Source: Bog-756 sp963741055
Lineage (GTDB): Bacteria > Actinomycetota > Acidimicrobiia > Acidimicrobiales > RAAP-2
Length of the DNA stretch: 64,000 nucleotides
NCBI GenBank assembly: GCA_963741055.1
Contig: CAVUGU010000021.1
Span: 1 to 64,000, forward strand
Direction: 5' to 3'
The position numbers and the translations under genes are program-made. The notes under the pieces were generated by a model. The model saw only the letters and a list, made by a program, of their open reading frames with translations, had not been told where the DNA came from and did no database searches. Positions 55,725 to 64,000 of this stretch are shown in pieces (the first letter of the stretch is position 1; every line of letters starts with the position of its first letter).

Positions 55725-56618
55725 GCGCGTTCGATTCCACGCGAGGCCCGTCCCTTCGTAGAGGGGCTCTCCTTCGGTGAGTGCCCGCGCTGGCGCGACG
55801 ACCGGCTCTGGTATTCGGACTTCTATCAGGGCACGGTGTCGTCGGCCGGGGTCGACGGCGACGTGCGAGTGGAGGTCGAGGTACCCACCGGCCCGGCGGG
55901 ACTCGGTTGGCTTCCCGACGGTCGACTGCTGGTCGTCGCCCGCAAGGAGCGAACCGTGTTGCGGCTCGAGTCGGATGGGAGCCTGGTCGAGCACGGTGAT
56001 CTCAAGCCCGCGGCCACCTTCCACGGCAACGACATGGTGGTCGACCGTCACGGGCACGCCTTCGTCGGCAACTTCGGCTTCGATCTCGACCGCTTCATCG
56101 AGGAGGAAGGGATGGTCGCGCTCGTCGAGGAGCCCGGTGCGCCGACGACGCCGCTCATCCGGGTGGACCCCGACGGCTCGGTCTGTCTGGCGGCCGCCGA
56201 CATGGCGTTCCCGAACGGGACGGTCATCACTCCTGACGGCAAGACCATGATCATCGCCGAGACGCTCCGGGCCCGCCTCACCGCATTCGACCTCGATCCC
56301 GACGGCGAGCTCCACGGCCGCCGGGTGTGGGCCGACCTCTCGTGGTGCGCGCCCGACGGCATCTGCCTCGACGGGGAAGGCCGGGTCTGGGTGGCCAACG
56401 CCATCGGTCCGCAGTGCCTGCTCATCGCCGAGGGAGGTGAGATCGTCGACCGGGTCACCACCTCCCAGACCTGCTACGCGTGCATGCTCGGAGGTCCGGA
56501 GGGCAAGACGCTCTACATGGTGACCGCTCCGGACAGCACCGAGTCGGTGGTCAACACGACCTTCGCCGGTCGCATCGAACAGGCGGAGGTCGACGTGCCG
56601 GGGGCCGGACTCCCCTGA
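55721..56618 (+). CDS. SMP-30/gluconolactonase-like protein (frameshift near 55740)
   Basis: About 298 residues forming a six-bladed propeller. ARPFVEGLSFGECPRWRDDR supplies the first metal-ligand Glu, GNDMVVDRHGHAFVGNFGFD the Asn, and CAPDGICLDGEGRVWVANA the Asp of the single divalent metal site. It should hydrolyse a sugar or aromatic lactone in the cytoplasm. The start GTG 55721 overlaps the TetR stop. From there the first eight codons are out of frame with the rest, so an indel near 55740 is needed; the first in-frame GTG (55836) would delete the metal-binding Glu. Confidence 0.8.
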
Positions 56619-56663
56619 GTCCGAGCCGGAGCCGCGGAGCGCAGGGCGCCGCGGGCTCTCCGA

Positions 56664-57866
56664 TCAGCGCAAGCGGGTGAGCGCCCGCCGGAGGTTCCGG
56701 ACCCCCTGGCTGATCCGCTTCTCGTTCTCGATGAGGGCGAACCGCACGTAGTCGTCCCCGCCCGGACCGAAACCCACGCCTGGGGAGGTCGCGACGTCGG
56801 CTTCTTGCACCAAGTACTTGGAGAACTCGAGCGAGCCCATCTCGCGATAGGGCTCGGGGATCGGCGCCCAGACGAACATCGTCCCCCGCGGCGGCGTGAT
56901 CGACCAGCCGATCCGGTTGAGCCCGTCGCAGAGCGCGTCACGCCGAGCCTGGTAGGTCTCGTTGATCACCTTCGGATAGTCGGGCGCTTCGTTCATCGCC
57001 ACGATCGCCGCGATCTGGATGGGCTGGAACGTCCCGTAGTCGAGGTAGCTCTTGAGCTTGGTCAGGGCCTGCACGATGTCGGCGTTCCCCACCAGGAAGC
57101 CCACCCTCCAACCGGCCATGGAGAAGGACTTGGTCAGCGTGTAGAGCTCGACCGCGACCTCCTTCGCGCCCGGCACCTGCAGGATCGACGGCGGCGTGTA
57201 CCCGTCGAAGGCGATGTCCGCATAGGCGAAGTCGTGGACGAGCACGACGTCGCGCTCGCGGGCGAAATCGACGATGCGGGACATCCACTCCAGATCGACA
57301 CACTCGGTGGTCGGATTGTGCGGGAAGGAGAGGACGACGACCCGCGGCTTCGGCCAGGTGGACTCCCACGCCTCGAGCAGATTGTCGAAGAAGGCCTTCC
57401 CGGGGCTCCCCGTCGAGTCGGTCCCCGGCGCGTCGAGGCGGACGTTGCGAACGTCCGCACCCGCGAAGAGCGGTGCATAGATGTGGATCGGGTAGGAGGG
57501 TGACGGCACGAGCGCCGTGTCGCCGGGCCCGATCAGCACCCACATCAGGTGCGAGAGACCCTCCTTCGCGCCGATGGTGGTGACCACCTCTCGGTCGGGA
57601 TCGAGGGCCACCTCGAACTTGCGAAGGTACAGATTGGCGATGGCCTGACGGATCTTCGGTATGCCGCGGCTCGCCGAGTAGCGGTGGTTCCGCGGGTTCC
57701 TGACCGATTCGGCCAGTTTCTCCACCGCCACGTCCGGCGAGGGGAGGTCCGGATTGCCGAAACCGAGGTCGATCACGTCCCGTCCGACCCTCCTGGCCTC
57801 GGCCTTCAGGTCGTTGATGGTGGCGAAGACGTAGGGAGGGAGCCCGTTGATCCGGCGAAACTCCAT
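56664..57866 (-). CDS. PLP-dependent class I aminotransferase (AlaC-like)
   Basis: 400 residues. FRRINGLPPYVFATINDLKA, then DVIDLGFGNPDLPSP at the N terminus, TIGAKEGLSHLMW for phosphate binding, SFPHNPTTECVDLEW, VLVHDFAYADIAFDGY and the PLP lysine in LYTLTKSFSMAGWRVGFLVG; the Arg for the substrate carboxylate is in DDYVRFALIENEKR. This block set matches the AlaC glutamate-pyruvate aminotransferase group rather than aspartate aminotransferase. It makes alanine from pyruvate and glutamate, or performs a related transamination. Start ATG 57866. It converges on the lactonase gene. Confidence 0.87.
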   Translation of the reverse strand: MEFRRINGLPPYVFATINDLKAEARRVGRDVIDLGFGNPDLPSPDVAVEKLAESVRNPRNHRYSASRGIPKIRQAIANLYLRKFEVALDPDREVVTTIGAKEGLSHLMWVLIGPGDTALVPSPSYPIHIYAPLFAGADVRNVRLDAPGTDSTGSPGKAFFDNLLEAWESTWPKPRVVVLSFPHNPTTECVDLEWMSRIVDFARERDVVLVHDFAYADIAFDGYTPPSILQVPGAKEVAVELYTLTKSFSMAGWRVGFLVGNADIVQALTKLKSYLDYGTFQPIQIAAIVAMNEAPDYPKVINETYQARRDALCDGLNRIGWSITPPRGTMFVWAPIPEPYREMGSLEFSKYLVQEADVATSPGVGFGPGGDDYVRFALIENEKRISQGVRNLRRALTRLR

Positions 57867-57900
57867 GGCTCAGGTTACCGCCGCGGCGCCGGCGGCTCGC

Positions 57901-58344
57901 TCATCGGTCCGACTCGACCCGGGCTTTCAGGTCGCGGAGGGCGATCGACATGATCCGGCTCTGGGCCCGCATCTTGATGAACCCGGGGAGCGGCACCTTC
58001 ATCTCCACCTCGAGGTGGTAGGTGACCTCGGTCCCCCCCTCGGTGGTCGGCTTGAACACGTAGCAGCCGTCGAGCTTGGAGGTGATGTCACCCCGAACCT
58101 GCACCCACGCCAGGACATCGGGTGCCTGGCTGTAGTCGTAGGAGAGGGTGTAGCTGGTGCTGCGGCCGAAGGCCGCGGCCCGGAAGGTGACCACCTTGGG
58201 CCGGCCTTGCTCGTCGCGCTCGTCGACGGTCACCTCTTTGATGTCCGCCGCCCACTCCGGGTACGCGGCGAGATCGGCGCTGACCGCGAAGCACCGCTCC
58301 GGCGTGGCCGACACGACCATGCGTTCGGTGGCTTGTTCGGCCAC
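57901..58344 (-). CDS. SRPBCC (polyketide cyclase/dehydrase-like) protein
   Basis: 147 residues: TERMVVSATPERCFAVSADL, YPEWAADIKEVTVDERDEQG, a beta meander and a C-terminal helix (FIKMRAQSRIMSIALRDLKA). This is the actinobacterial SRPBCC subgroup that often stands beside lipid and mannoside genes; here a PimB-like mannosyltransferase is 72 bp upstream on the same strand. GAGGAGGGA stands about 7 nt before GTG 58344. The ligand is presumably lipidic; this is inference from the fold. Confidence 0.8.
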   Translation of the reverse strand: MAEQATERMVVSATPERCFAVSADLAAYPEWAADIKEVTVDERDEQGRPKVVTFRAAAFGRSTSYTLSYDYSQAPDVLAWVQVRGDITSKLDGCYVFKPTTEGGTEVTYHLEVEMKVPLPGFIKMRAQSRIMSIALRDLKARVESDR

Positions 58345-58416
58345 GATCGTCCCTCCTCGTCGTATCGGTTGACCTGGCCCGACGCCTCGATCCTCCCACG
58401 TGGGAAGGGGGAGTGT

Positions 58417-59560
58417 TCAGCCTCCCACGCCGGAGAGCGCGGCGGCCAGCCTAGGGGCGAGGACGTCGTAGTCGAAGGATCCTTCGGCCCGCGCCCGCGA
58501 GGCCACCGACATGCGGGAGCGCAGCTCGTCGTCTCGCACCAGGCGCGAAATTGCACGTGCAGCGGCGTCGACCCGAGTCGGGCGCCGGAGCACGATGCCG
58601 GTCACCTCGTCGACGACCGCCTCGCCCGCGCCGCCCGAGGCGCCGGCCACCTGGGGAACCCCTGCGGCCGCAGCCTCGACGAACACGATCCCGAAGCCCT
58701 CCTGCTCGAGACCGAGCCAGCGGTTGCGGCAGAGCATGGCGAACACGTCGGCGGCGCCGACCAGGGCAGCGATCTCGGTGTCGTCGAGCCCGCCGAGGAG
58801 GCGAACCGGCGCGCGGTGCTCGGCGATCCTGCCGGCCAGGCGGTCGGCGTCGCGGCCACGCCCGGCGATCGCAACGCGGAGGTCGGGCAACTCCGGCTGG
58901 AGTCGGACCGCGGCGTCGATCAGGACGTCCATTCCCTTGCGCGGCACCAGACGGCTCACGCTCACGACGAGGGGACCCGCCGTCGACAGCCCGAGTTTTT
59001 CCCGCGCGTCGTGTTTCTCCGAGGGGGTGAGCGGCCGGAACCGGTCGAGGTCGACCCCCGGGGGGATCTCGACGACCGGGGGCATCCCACGTCCCCGCAG
59101 CGCCCGCCGAGCCTCGGCCGCGGGGTAGGAGCCTGCGGATATCGCGAGGACGCTCTGGCGGAGCAGGTGCGCGACCAGTTGCCGGCCGACCGGCACCCGT
59201 CCGGGAACGGCGACCTCGGCGCCGTGGAGGACGACGGAGTACGGGACGCCGATCCGGGGGCCGAGCGCCGCGAGGGGAAAGGCGGGGTCGAAGACGACCA
59301 GATCTGCCCCGACCCGATCGACCTCGGCGCGGATGCGAGCCGCCAGCCGGGGGGTCGGGACGAGCACCCGGCTCGGGACCCGAACGATGCCGAATCCCGC
59401 GGGCCGCCTGCTCGCGGTCGAAGGCGGCCGCGCCGGGATCGGAGCGTGCGGTGAGCACGGCGAAGGAGTCCGGGTCGAGCCGCCGCCAGAGCTCCCAGAG
59501 GTACGACTGGATGCCGCCGACTTTCGGCGGGAAGTCGTTGGTGACGAGGAGGTGGGTCAC
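58417..59560 (-). CDS. PimB-like GT4 mannosyltransferase (frameshift near 59400)
   Basis: About 381 residues. HLLVTNDFPPKVGGIQSYLW at the N terminus is characteristic of PimB (Rv2188c), which adds the second mannose to phosphatidylinositol mannoside. After a one-base shift near 59398-59405 the frame reads VLVPTPRLAARIRAEVDRVG, VVLHGAEVAVPGR, VSVSRLVPRKGMDVLI and EQEGFGIVFVEAAAAGVP with the donor glutamates. The assignment to PimB over other GT4 enzymes is likely but not certain. GTG 59560 overlaps the queG stop (GTGA). Placement with an SRPBCC protein fits a membrane-lipid glycosylation role. Confidence 0.8.
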
Positions 59561-60672
59561 CGGGTCGGTTCTGGCTCTGCGCAGCCGAGACGTGCGGCGG
59601 CCCAGCGTGCGTGCTCGGCAAGCATCGGGTCGTCGACCGCTGCCCAGTGCCGGAGCGCCTTGCGAGTCGCCGGGTCGTCCCCGTTCCCGACGTTGCCGAG
59701 CGCGACGAGCGCGTTGCGTCTGAGGTATCGGGGGTCTCGCCGCGGGACGTACCAGCGCGTGTGCGCGCGGAGCAGCTCGTCGTCACTCGAGGCGAGGAGA
59801 GCCAGCAGGTCGACCCGCGAGCGCGAGTCGCGCTCGGCCGGTGGGGGCGGCTCCCTTCGGTCGGCCTGGTGGTTGATCGGGCACACCTCCTGGCAGGCGT
59901 CGCAGCCGTAGACGCGGTCGCCGAGCGCGCGGCGGTACTCCACGGGGAACGGCCCTTCGGCCTGGACCAACCAGGCGAGACAGCGACGGGCGTCCACGAC
60001 CCCGGGGGCGATCAAGGCGCCCGTCGGGCACGCGCGCAGGCACCGGGTGCACGCGCCACAGCCCGAACCGTGGGCCCTCCGTTCCTCGGGTTGCGCCGGC
60101 GGGAGTGGCGCGTCGGTCACGACCGTCCCGAGCACGAACCACGATCCCAACCCGTCGACCATCAGCAGTGAGTTCTTGCCGAACCAGCCGATGCCGGCCC
60201 GATGTGCCGCGGCCCTGTCGACGAGCGCGTTGTCGTCGCAGACCACCGTCGCACGCCACCCGAGATCCGACAGACGTCGGGCGACGACGGAGAGCGCCTG
60301 ACGGAGCGAGTCGTAGTGGTCGCGACGCGCGTAGCGCGCCACGCTGCCCGCGGGTGCACCGGCGCGCTCCTCCGCTGCGTCGCCCTCGAGACGCCGATAG
60401 CTCCACGCGCCCACGACGAGCGTGCGGGCACCGGGCAGGATGCGGCGGGGGTCGGTCGAACGCTCCGGGTTTCGGTAGGTGAACTGCATCCCCCCGTCGA
60501 GACCCCGCCGCTTGCGCTCCACGAGCGTGGCGCGGGTGTCCTCGAACACCTCGACCTCGGCGATGCCGACCGCCGCGAGCCCCGACTCGTGTCCGAGACG
60601 GACCAGCTCGTCACGGAGGTCGGTCGCACGCTGCTGCGTCAGGATCTCGGTGGTCGACGACGGCCCGGGCAC
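59557..60672 (-). CDS. queG: Epoxyqueuosine reductase
   Basis: 371 residues. It reduces the epoxide of epoxyqueuosine in tRNA in the last step of queuosine synthesis, using cobalamin and two [4Fe-4S] clusters. Evidence: GLAAVGIAEVEVFEDTRATL, ATVVCDDNALVDRAAAHRAG followed by IGWFGKN (catalytic Asp region), GCGACTRCLRACPTGAL and YGCDACQEVCPIN for the clusters, and a C-terminal HEAT-like part (RRNALVALGNVGNGDDPATR). GTG 60672 is chosen; the longer open frame adds an Arg/Pro-rich stretch that overlaps nothing conserved. It shares the cobalamin need with nrdJ in this window. Confidence 0.9.
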   Translation of the reverse strand: MPGPSSTTEILTQQRATDLRDELVRLGHESGLAAVGIAEVEVFEDTRATLVERKRRGLDGGMQFTYRNPERSTDPRRILPGARTLVVGAWSYRRLEGDAAEERAGAPAGSVARYARRDHYDSLRQALSVVARRLSDLGWRATVVCDDNALVDRAAAHRAGIGWFGKNSLLMVDGLGSWFVLGTVVTDAPLPPAQPEERRAHGSGCGACTRCLRACPTGALIAPGVVDARRCLAWLVQAEGPFPVEYRRALGDRVYGCDACQEVCPINHQADRREPPPPAERDSRSRVDLLALLASSDDELLRAHTRWYVPRRDPRYLRRNALVALGNVGNGDDPATRKALRHWAAVDDPMLAEHARWAAARLGCAEPEPTR

Positions 60673-60724
60673 GTCCCATCGTCGCGCGGCCCGAGGCGGG
60701 GGCCGGGACGGCCCGTCTGCGAAG

Positions 60725-61039
60725 TCAGCCGACTCGGCGGTGGCGGCTGCCGGGGACCAGACCTGCCTCCTCGAGAAGCCGGACCGCGCGGGCCTCACCG
60801 GCGTCGATCACCACCGCGTCCTCGGGCGAGCGGTCGACGATGAAGCTCACCACGCAGTCCTCGCAGATCGGCGAGGACTGATGGGCGCAGTCGCGACAGT
60901 CGATCGTGAACGAAGCACCCGCACCAGGCTCGGCTGCCTGCTCCGACGGTGGCTCCGGCAAAAGGGCGAGCGGGTGGCCTGCCGGTCGTGAGCTGGTCGT
61001 CTCGCTCACGCAACGTGTTTCGAACAGGTCGTCGTCCAC
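60725..61039 (-). CDS. Small Cys-rich (zinc-ribbon-like) protein
   Basis: 104 residues. A disordered N-terminal half (SSRPAGHPLALLPEPPSEQA) is followed by a compact motif FTIDCRDCAHQSSPICEDCV then VSFIVDR, with CxxC-x8-CxxC, and a helix EARAVRLLEEAGLVPGSRHR. This looks like a small metal-binding protein conserved in Actinobacteria without known function. An excellent ribosome site GAGGAGG lies 6 nt before GTG 61039 and fixes the start. It is 52 bp upstream of queG on the same strand, so the two may be cotranscribed. Confidence 0.78.
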   Translation of the reverse strand: MDDDLFETRCVSETTSSRPAGHPLALLPEPPSEQAAEPGAGASFTIDCRDCAHQSSPICEDCVVSFIVDRSPEDAVVIDAGEARAVRLLEEAGLVPGSRHRRVG

Positions 61040-61146
61040 CTGGAGCCTCCTCGGTCGGGCATCCCTTCTCGGCTGCCTGGTTCCCATCGTGCACCGAGGG
61101 TGTGACGCCGACCTCGGGGCCGGGAGCGGCGACGGTGCAGGATCGG

Positions 61147-62070
61147 TCAGTAACCCGCGATCGGATCCACGACTCCGATCAGCGGTTCGCCGGTCGCGAA
61201 GCGGGTCACGTTCGCCCGGATGCGCTCCGCCAGCAGCGGACGGACCATCTCGATGGTGTCGGCGGTATGCGGGGTGATGATGCAGTTGGTGCGACCCCAC
61301 AGCGGGTGGCCGTCCGGCAGCGGCTCGGGATCGGTCACGTCGAGCGCGGCACCGGCGATGGTTCCCGCGTCGAGGGCGGCCACCAGCGCGTCGGTGTCCA
61401 CGTGGCGCCCGCGTGCGACGTTGACGAGCCAGGCCCGCTCGTCCATGCGCTCGAGCTGCTTCGCGCCGATGATCCGAGTGGTCTGAGGGGTGAGCGCCAG
61501 CGCGAGGAAGACGACGAGGGCTTCGGACAAGACGTCGTCGAGCTCGTCGACCGAGACCGTCCGTGCGGCACCCGCCACCGGCTCGGGCTGTCGCCGCACG
61601 ACGGTCGCCTCCACGCGGAACGGTGCGAGCAACTCGAGCAAGGAGGCGGTGATCCCCCCGCCTCCGAGGATGGTGACCCGCTCGTCGTAGAGGCTGGTCC
61701 CTGCGGCCTTGCCCCAGGAGCGGGCGACGACTCGAGTCGGCAGGTACCGGAGACCGGCGAGCGCGAGGAGCAGGGCGTGCTCCGCGACCGGCTCGGCATA
61801 GGAACCCTTCGCGCACGTCCAGGCGCGCGCTTCGTCCAACAGCCCGTACTCGGCGACCGGCTCCACACCGGCGAAGGGCAGTTGGACCCAACGGACGTCG
61901 GGGGCCTCGGTCAGCCATCCCGCCAGACCGGCGACGTCGGCAGGGTCGAGCCACACGATTGCGTCCGGCTTGTCCCCGATCTCGACCACCGTTCCGCCGG
62001 CATCGTGGACGGCGTCGGTGGCGAACGACCCCGGACGCGGGCCGACGGCGATCCGTGGCGAGCTCACCAC
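61147..62070 (-). CDS. D-2-hydroxyacid dehydrogenase
   Basis: 307 residues. The NAD domain has VTILGGGGITASLLELLAPF (GxGGxT variant of the Rossmann loop), DERAWLVNVARGRHVDTDAL with the catalytic Arg, DVTDPEPLPDGHPLW with the Glu, and CIITPHTADTIEMVRPLL with the His. The N-terminal domain is short. It reduces or oxidises a 2-keto/2-hydroxy acid; phosphoglycerate specificity is unlikely because no ACT or intervening domains are present. The initiation codon is GTG 62070. It is divergent from the acyl-CoA synthetase with a 104-bp gap. Confidence 0.86.
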   Translation of the reverse strand: MVSSPRIAVGPRPGSFATDAVHDAGGTVVEIGDKPDAIVWLDPADVAGLAGWLTEAPDVRWVQLPFAGVEPVAEYGLLDEARAWTCAKGSYAEPVAEHALLLALAGLRYLPTRVVARSWGKAAGTSLYDERVTILGGGGITASLLELLAPFRVEATVVRRQPEPVAGAARTVSVDELDDVLSEALVVFLALALTPQTTRIIGAKQLERMDERAWLVNVARGRHVDTDALVAALDAGTIAGAALDVTDPEPLPDGHPLWGRTNCIITPHTADTIEMVRPLLAERIRANVTRFATGEPLIGVVDPIAGY

Positions 62071-62174
62071 CTCACACTAGGCGAGGTCACCTCGCCCGGC
62101 CCGGGTCGGAGTGCCCGGCGCCGACCCGTGATTTGCTTCAATAGGGACGCTGCACGCCGGACAGGGGGAGGCCG

Positions 62175-63710
62175 ATGATCGTTCAGTTCAACGTCCGTGA
62201 CTTCCTCGACCGGGCGGAGTTCGCGTACCCGGACCGCACCGCGCTCGTCGACGAACCCGACCAGCCGGCCGCGGCATGGGACCCGGTGACCTTTCGGGAA
62301 CTGGCCGAGCGCGCCCGCGCACAGGCGGCAGGCCTCGATCGGCTGGGAGTGGGCCGAGGCGAGCGGGTCGCGGTCGTCTCGCAGAACTCCTCCCGGCTCC
62401 TCACCTCGTTCTTCGGCGTCTGCGGTTGGGGACGGGTCCTCGTCCCGATCAACTTCCGACTGGCCCCGGCGGAGGTCGCGTACATCGTCGACCATTCGGG
62501 CGCTTCGGTGCTCCTCGTCGACCCCGAGCTCGACGAGGCTCTCGCCGAGGTCGGCGCGCCGCACCGGTTCGTGCTCGGCACCGACAGCGATCCGTTGCTC
62601 TTTCCCCGAGGTGGCGAACCGAGACCGTGGGAGAGCGACGAGGGGGCCACCGCGACCATCAACTACACCTCGGGGACCACCGCGCGCCCGAAAGGTGTGC
62701 AGCTGACCCACCGCAACTGCTGGGTGAACGCAGCGGTCTTCGGGTGGCACGTGCAGCTCTCCGACCGCGACGTCTATCTGCACACGCTGCCGATGTTCCA
62801 CGCCAACGGGTGGGGAGCTCCCTGGGCGACGGTCGCGATGGCGTGCCCGCAGGTGGTCCTGCGCAAGGTCGACGGCACCGAGATCCTCCGTCGCGTCGAG
62901 CGGCGCGACGTCACCCTTCTCTGCGCGGCGCCCGCGGTGGTCAACGCCGTGCTCGACGCACTGGCGACCTGGGACCGCGCGGTGCCAGGTCGCGACGTCA
63001 CACGAATCGTCGTGGCCGGTGCCCCGCCGCCGAGCCGCACCATCGAGCGGATCGAGTCGGAGCTCGGCTGGGAGTTCATCCAGCTCTACGGCCTCACCGA
63101 GACGGCACCGGTTCTCACCTTCAACCGGCGACGACCCGAGTGGGACGACCTTCCCTCCGCCGAACGGGCGCGGAAGCTGATGAGGGCGGGTGCACCTGCG
63201 GTGGGCACCGAGGTGAGGGTCGACACGAGCGGTGAGGTGCTGGCTCGGTCGAACACGGTCATGGAGGGGTACTGGCGCCAGCCCGCCGAGTCCGAGCAGG
63301 CGCTGGCCGGCGGATGGTTCCACACCGGTGACGGGGGACAGCTCGACGAGGAGGGACACCTGAGCATCCTCGACCGCAAGAAGGACGTCATCATCACCGG
63401 CGGGGAGAACGTCTCGTCGATCGAAGTGGAGGACGCGATCTTCTCGCTCCCCGGGGTCGCCGAGGTCGCGGTCATCGGCATCCCCGACGAGACCTGGGGC
63501 GAGAAGGTGATCGCGCTCGTCGTGGTCTCCGACGGCGCGGCCCTGACCGAGGACCACGTCATCGCCCACTGCCGAGAGGTGCTCGCCGGGTACAAGTGTC
63601 CGAAGCAGGTCGAGTTCCGAGAGATCCTGCCGCGCACTGCGACCGGGAAGCTCCAGAAGTTCCGGCTGCGTGCCCCTTACTGGGAGGGACTCGACCGCCA
63701 GGTGCACTGA
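62175..63710 (+). CDS. Acyl-CoA synthetase (AMP-dependent ligase)
   Basis: 511 residues. ANL-superfamily motifs appear in order: ATINYTSGTTARPKGVQLTH (phosphate loop), LPMFHANGWGAP, FIQLYGLTETAPVL (motif with the catalytic Glu), GWFHTGDGGQLDEEGHLSIL with the ribose-binding Asp, DRKKDVIITGGENVSSIEVE and the C-domain catalytic lysine in PRTATGKLQKF. It activates a carboxylic acid, probably medium- to long-chain or branched, to the CoA ester. ATG 62175 has GGGGGAGG just upstream. The next gene is a probable ether-lipid-type FAD oxidase, so lipid metabolism is the likely context. Confidence 0.9.
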   Translation: MIVQFNVRDFLDRAEFAYPDRTALVDEPDQPAAAWDPVTFRELAERARAQAAGLDRLGVGRGERVAVVSQNSSRLLTSFFGVCGWGRVLVPINFRLAPAEVAYIVDHSGASVLLVDPELDEALAEVGAPHRFVLGTDSDPLLFPRGGEPRPWESDEGATATINYTSGTTARPKGVQLTHRNCWVNAAVFGWHVQLSDRDVYLHTLPMFHANGWGAPWATVAMACPQVVLRKVDGTEILRRVERRDVTLLCAAPAVVNAVLDALATWDRAVPGRDVTRIVVAGAPPPSRTIERIESELGWEFIQLYGLTETAPVLTFNRRRPEWDDLPSAERARKLMRAGAPAVGTEVRVDTSGEVLARSNTVMEGYWRQPAESEQALAGGWFHTGDGGQLDEEGHLSILDRKKDVIITGGENVSSIEVEDAIFSLPGVAEVAVIGIPDETWGEKVIALVVVSDGAALTEDHVIAHCREVLAGYKCPKQVEFREILPRTATGKLQKFRLRAPYWEGLDRQVH

Positions 63711-63827
63711 CGCCCCACCTCGCCTCGCTCCGGGCGGGCCGTCGCGCGCCGGTGGGCGCCCGGTGCTAAGCAGGCCGGGTGCTCGCCTTGCGGCGCGAAA
63801 GATCGGGTCGCCCGGTGGTACCGGTGT

Positions 63828-64000
63828 GAGCGGCCGCTCCGACCGAACGACCCACGGGGCCCGGTCGTGGTGGGGCTGGGGATGGGAGTCCGACGCGGTG
63901 ACCGGAGGCGAGCTCGAGGGCGTGGCGACTGCGCTGGTCGCGCGCTTCCCCGACGCGAGTCCCCCGGTCGTCGTCGACGTGCCCGACCCCGAAGGGCTCG
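63828..64000 (+). CDS. FAD-binding oxidase, alkylglycerone-phosphate synthase-like (5' part only)
   Basis: The first 57 codons of a gene running out of the window. The sequence after GTG 63828 includes ARSWWGWGWESDAVTGGELE then GVATALVARFP, an N-terminal signature of actinobacterial FAD-linked oxidases related to alkyldihydroxyacetone-phosphate synthase. The FAD domain itself would lie beyond position 64000, so family membership rests only on the WWGWG leader. It is 117 bp downstream of the acyl-CoA synthetase on the same strand. Confidence 0.6.

Noticed and set aside
1..64000. tRNA, rRNA, transposase, integrase, attachment site
   Set aside because: No T-loop/anticodon arm sets, rRNA stretches or recombinase motifs were recognised by eye. 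A tRNAscan or transposase profile search could still find a degenerate one.

Overview
The window is high-GC, densely coded actinobacterial DNA with many GTG starts and many 4-bp ATGA/GTGA/TTGA gene overlaps. A WhiB regulator, a class II (B12) ribonucleotide reductase, a PimB-like mannosyltransferase and secreted proteins built from 42-residue GYWLVASDGGIFAFGDAGF-type repeats suggest a member of the Acidimicrobiia. That placement is inference from protein style; there is no rRNA in the window.

Layout. 1-12463: mixed housekeeping and metabolism: a GT1 glycosyltransferase, a DHA2 drug exporter, a secreted repeat protein, an alcohol dehydrogenase/amidohydrolase pair, a NUDIX/zinc-ribbon/histidine-phosphatase operon, WhiB, an extended SDR, and a low-molecular-weight phosphatase. 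12460-45207: a large exopolysaccharide/cell-surface glycan locus. It has a WbaP-type initiating phosphoglycosyltransferase, a Wzy/O-antigen-ligase-like polymerase, a Wzz/BY-kinase fusion, a GT2, seven GT4-type transferases, a GT47/exostosin-like transferase, a GH2 beta-mannosidase-like enzyme, and two giant secreted glycosidase-like proteins made by a 3.07-kb near-identical tandem duplication. Embedded in it (17737-21635) is a translationally coupled cassette of amino acid:[carrier protein] ligase, acyl-CoA dehydrogenase, carrier protein, phosphopantetheinyl transferase and DUF1839. This would load an amino acid on a carrier protein next to glycan genes and is the most interesting system here. 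45207-47781: DUF4012 protein, sortase, an LPFTG-anchored small protein and two small membrane proteins. 47856-51127: nrdJ with a strong sigma70-like promoter and a likely pair of NrdR boxes. 51128-64000: glycerol kinase, ACT protein, acyltransferase, acetoacetate-decarboxylase fold protein, TetR, SMP-30 lactonase, aminotransferase, SRPBCC protein, PimB-like GT, QueG, a Cys-rich protein, a 2-hydroxyacid dehydrogenase, an acyl-CoA synthetase and the start of an FAD oxidase.

A striking technical property is that more than 20 genes or gene segments are split by single-base frameshifts, including the essential nrdJ (extra C in a CCC run at 47996-47998). The two long repeats allow direct comparison: copy 1 has two single-base insertions absent from copy 2. 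Most of these are probably base-calling or assembly indels rather than real pseudogenes, so split genes are annotated here as single loci with the frameshift position stated. No tRNA, rRNA, CRISPR, transposase or integrase was recognised.
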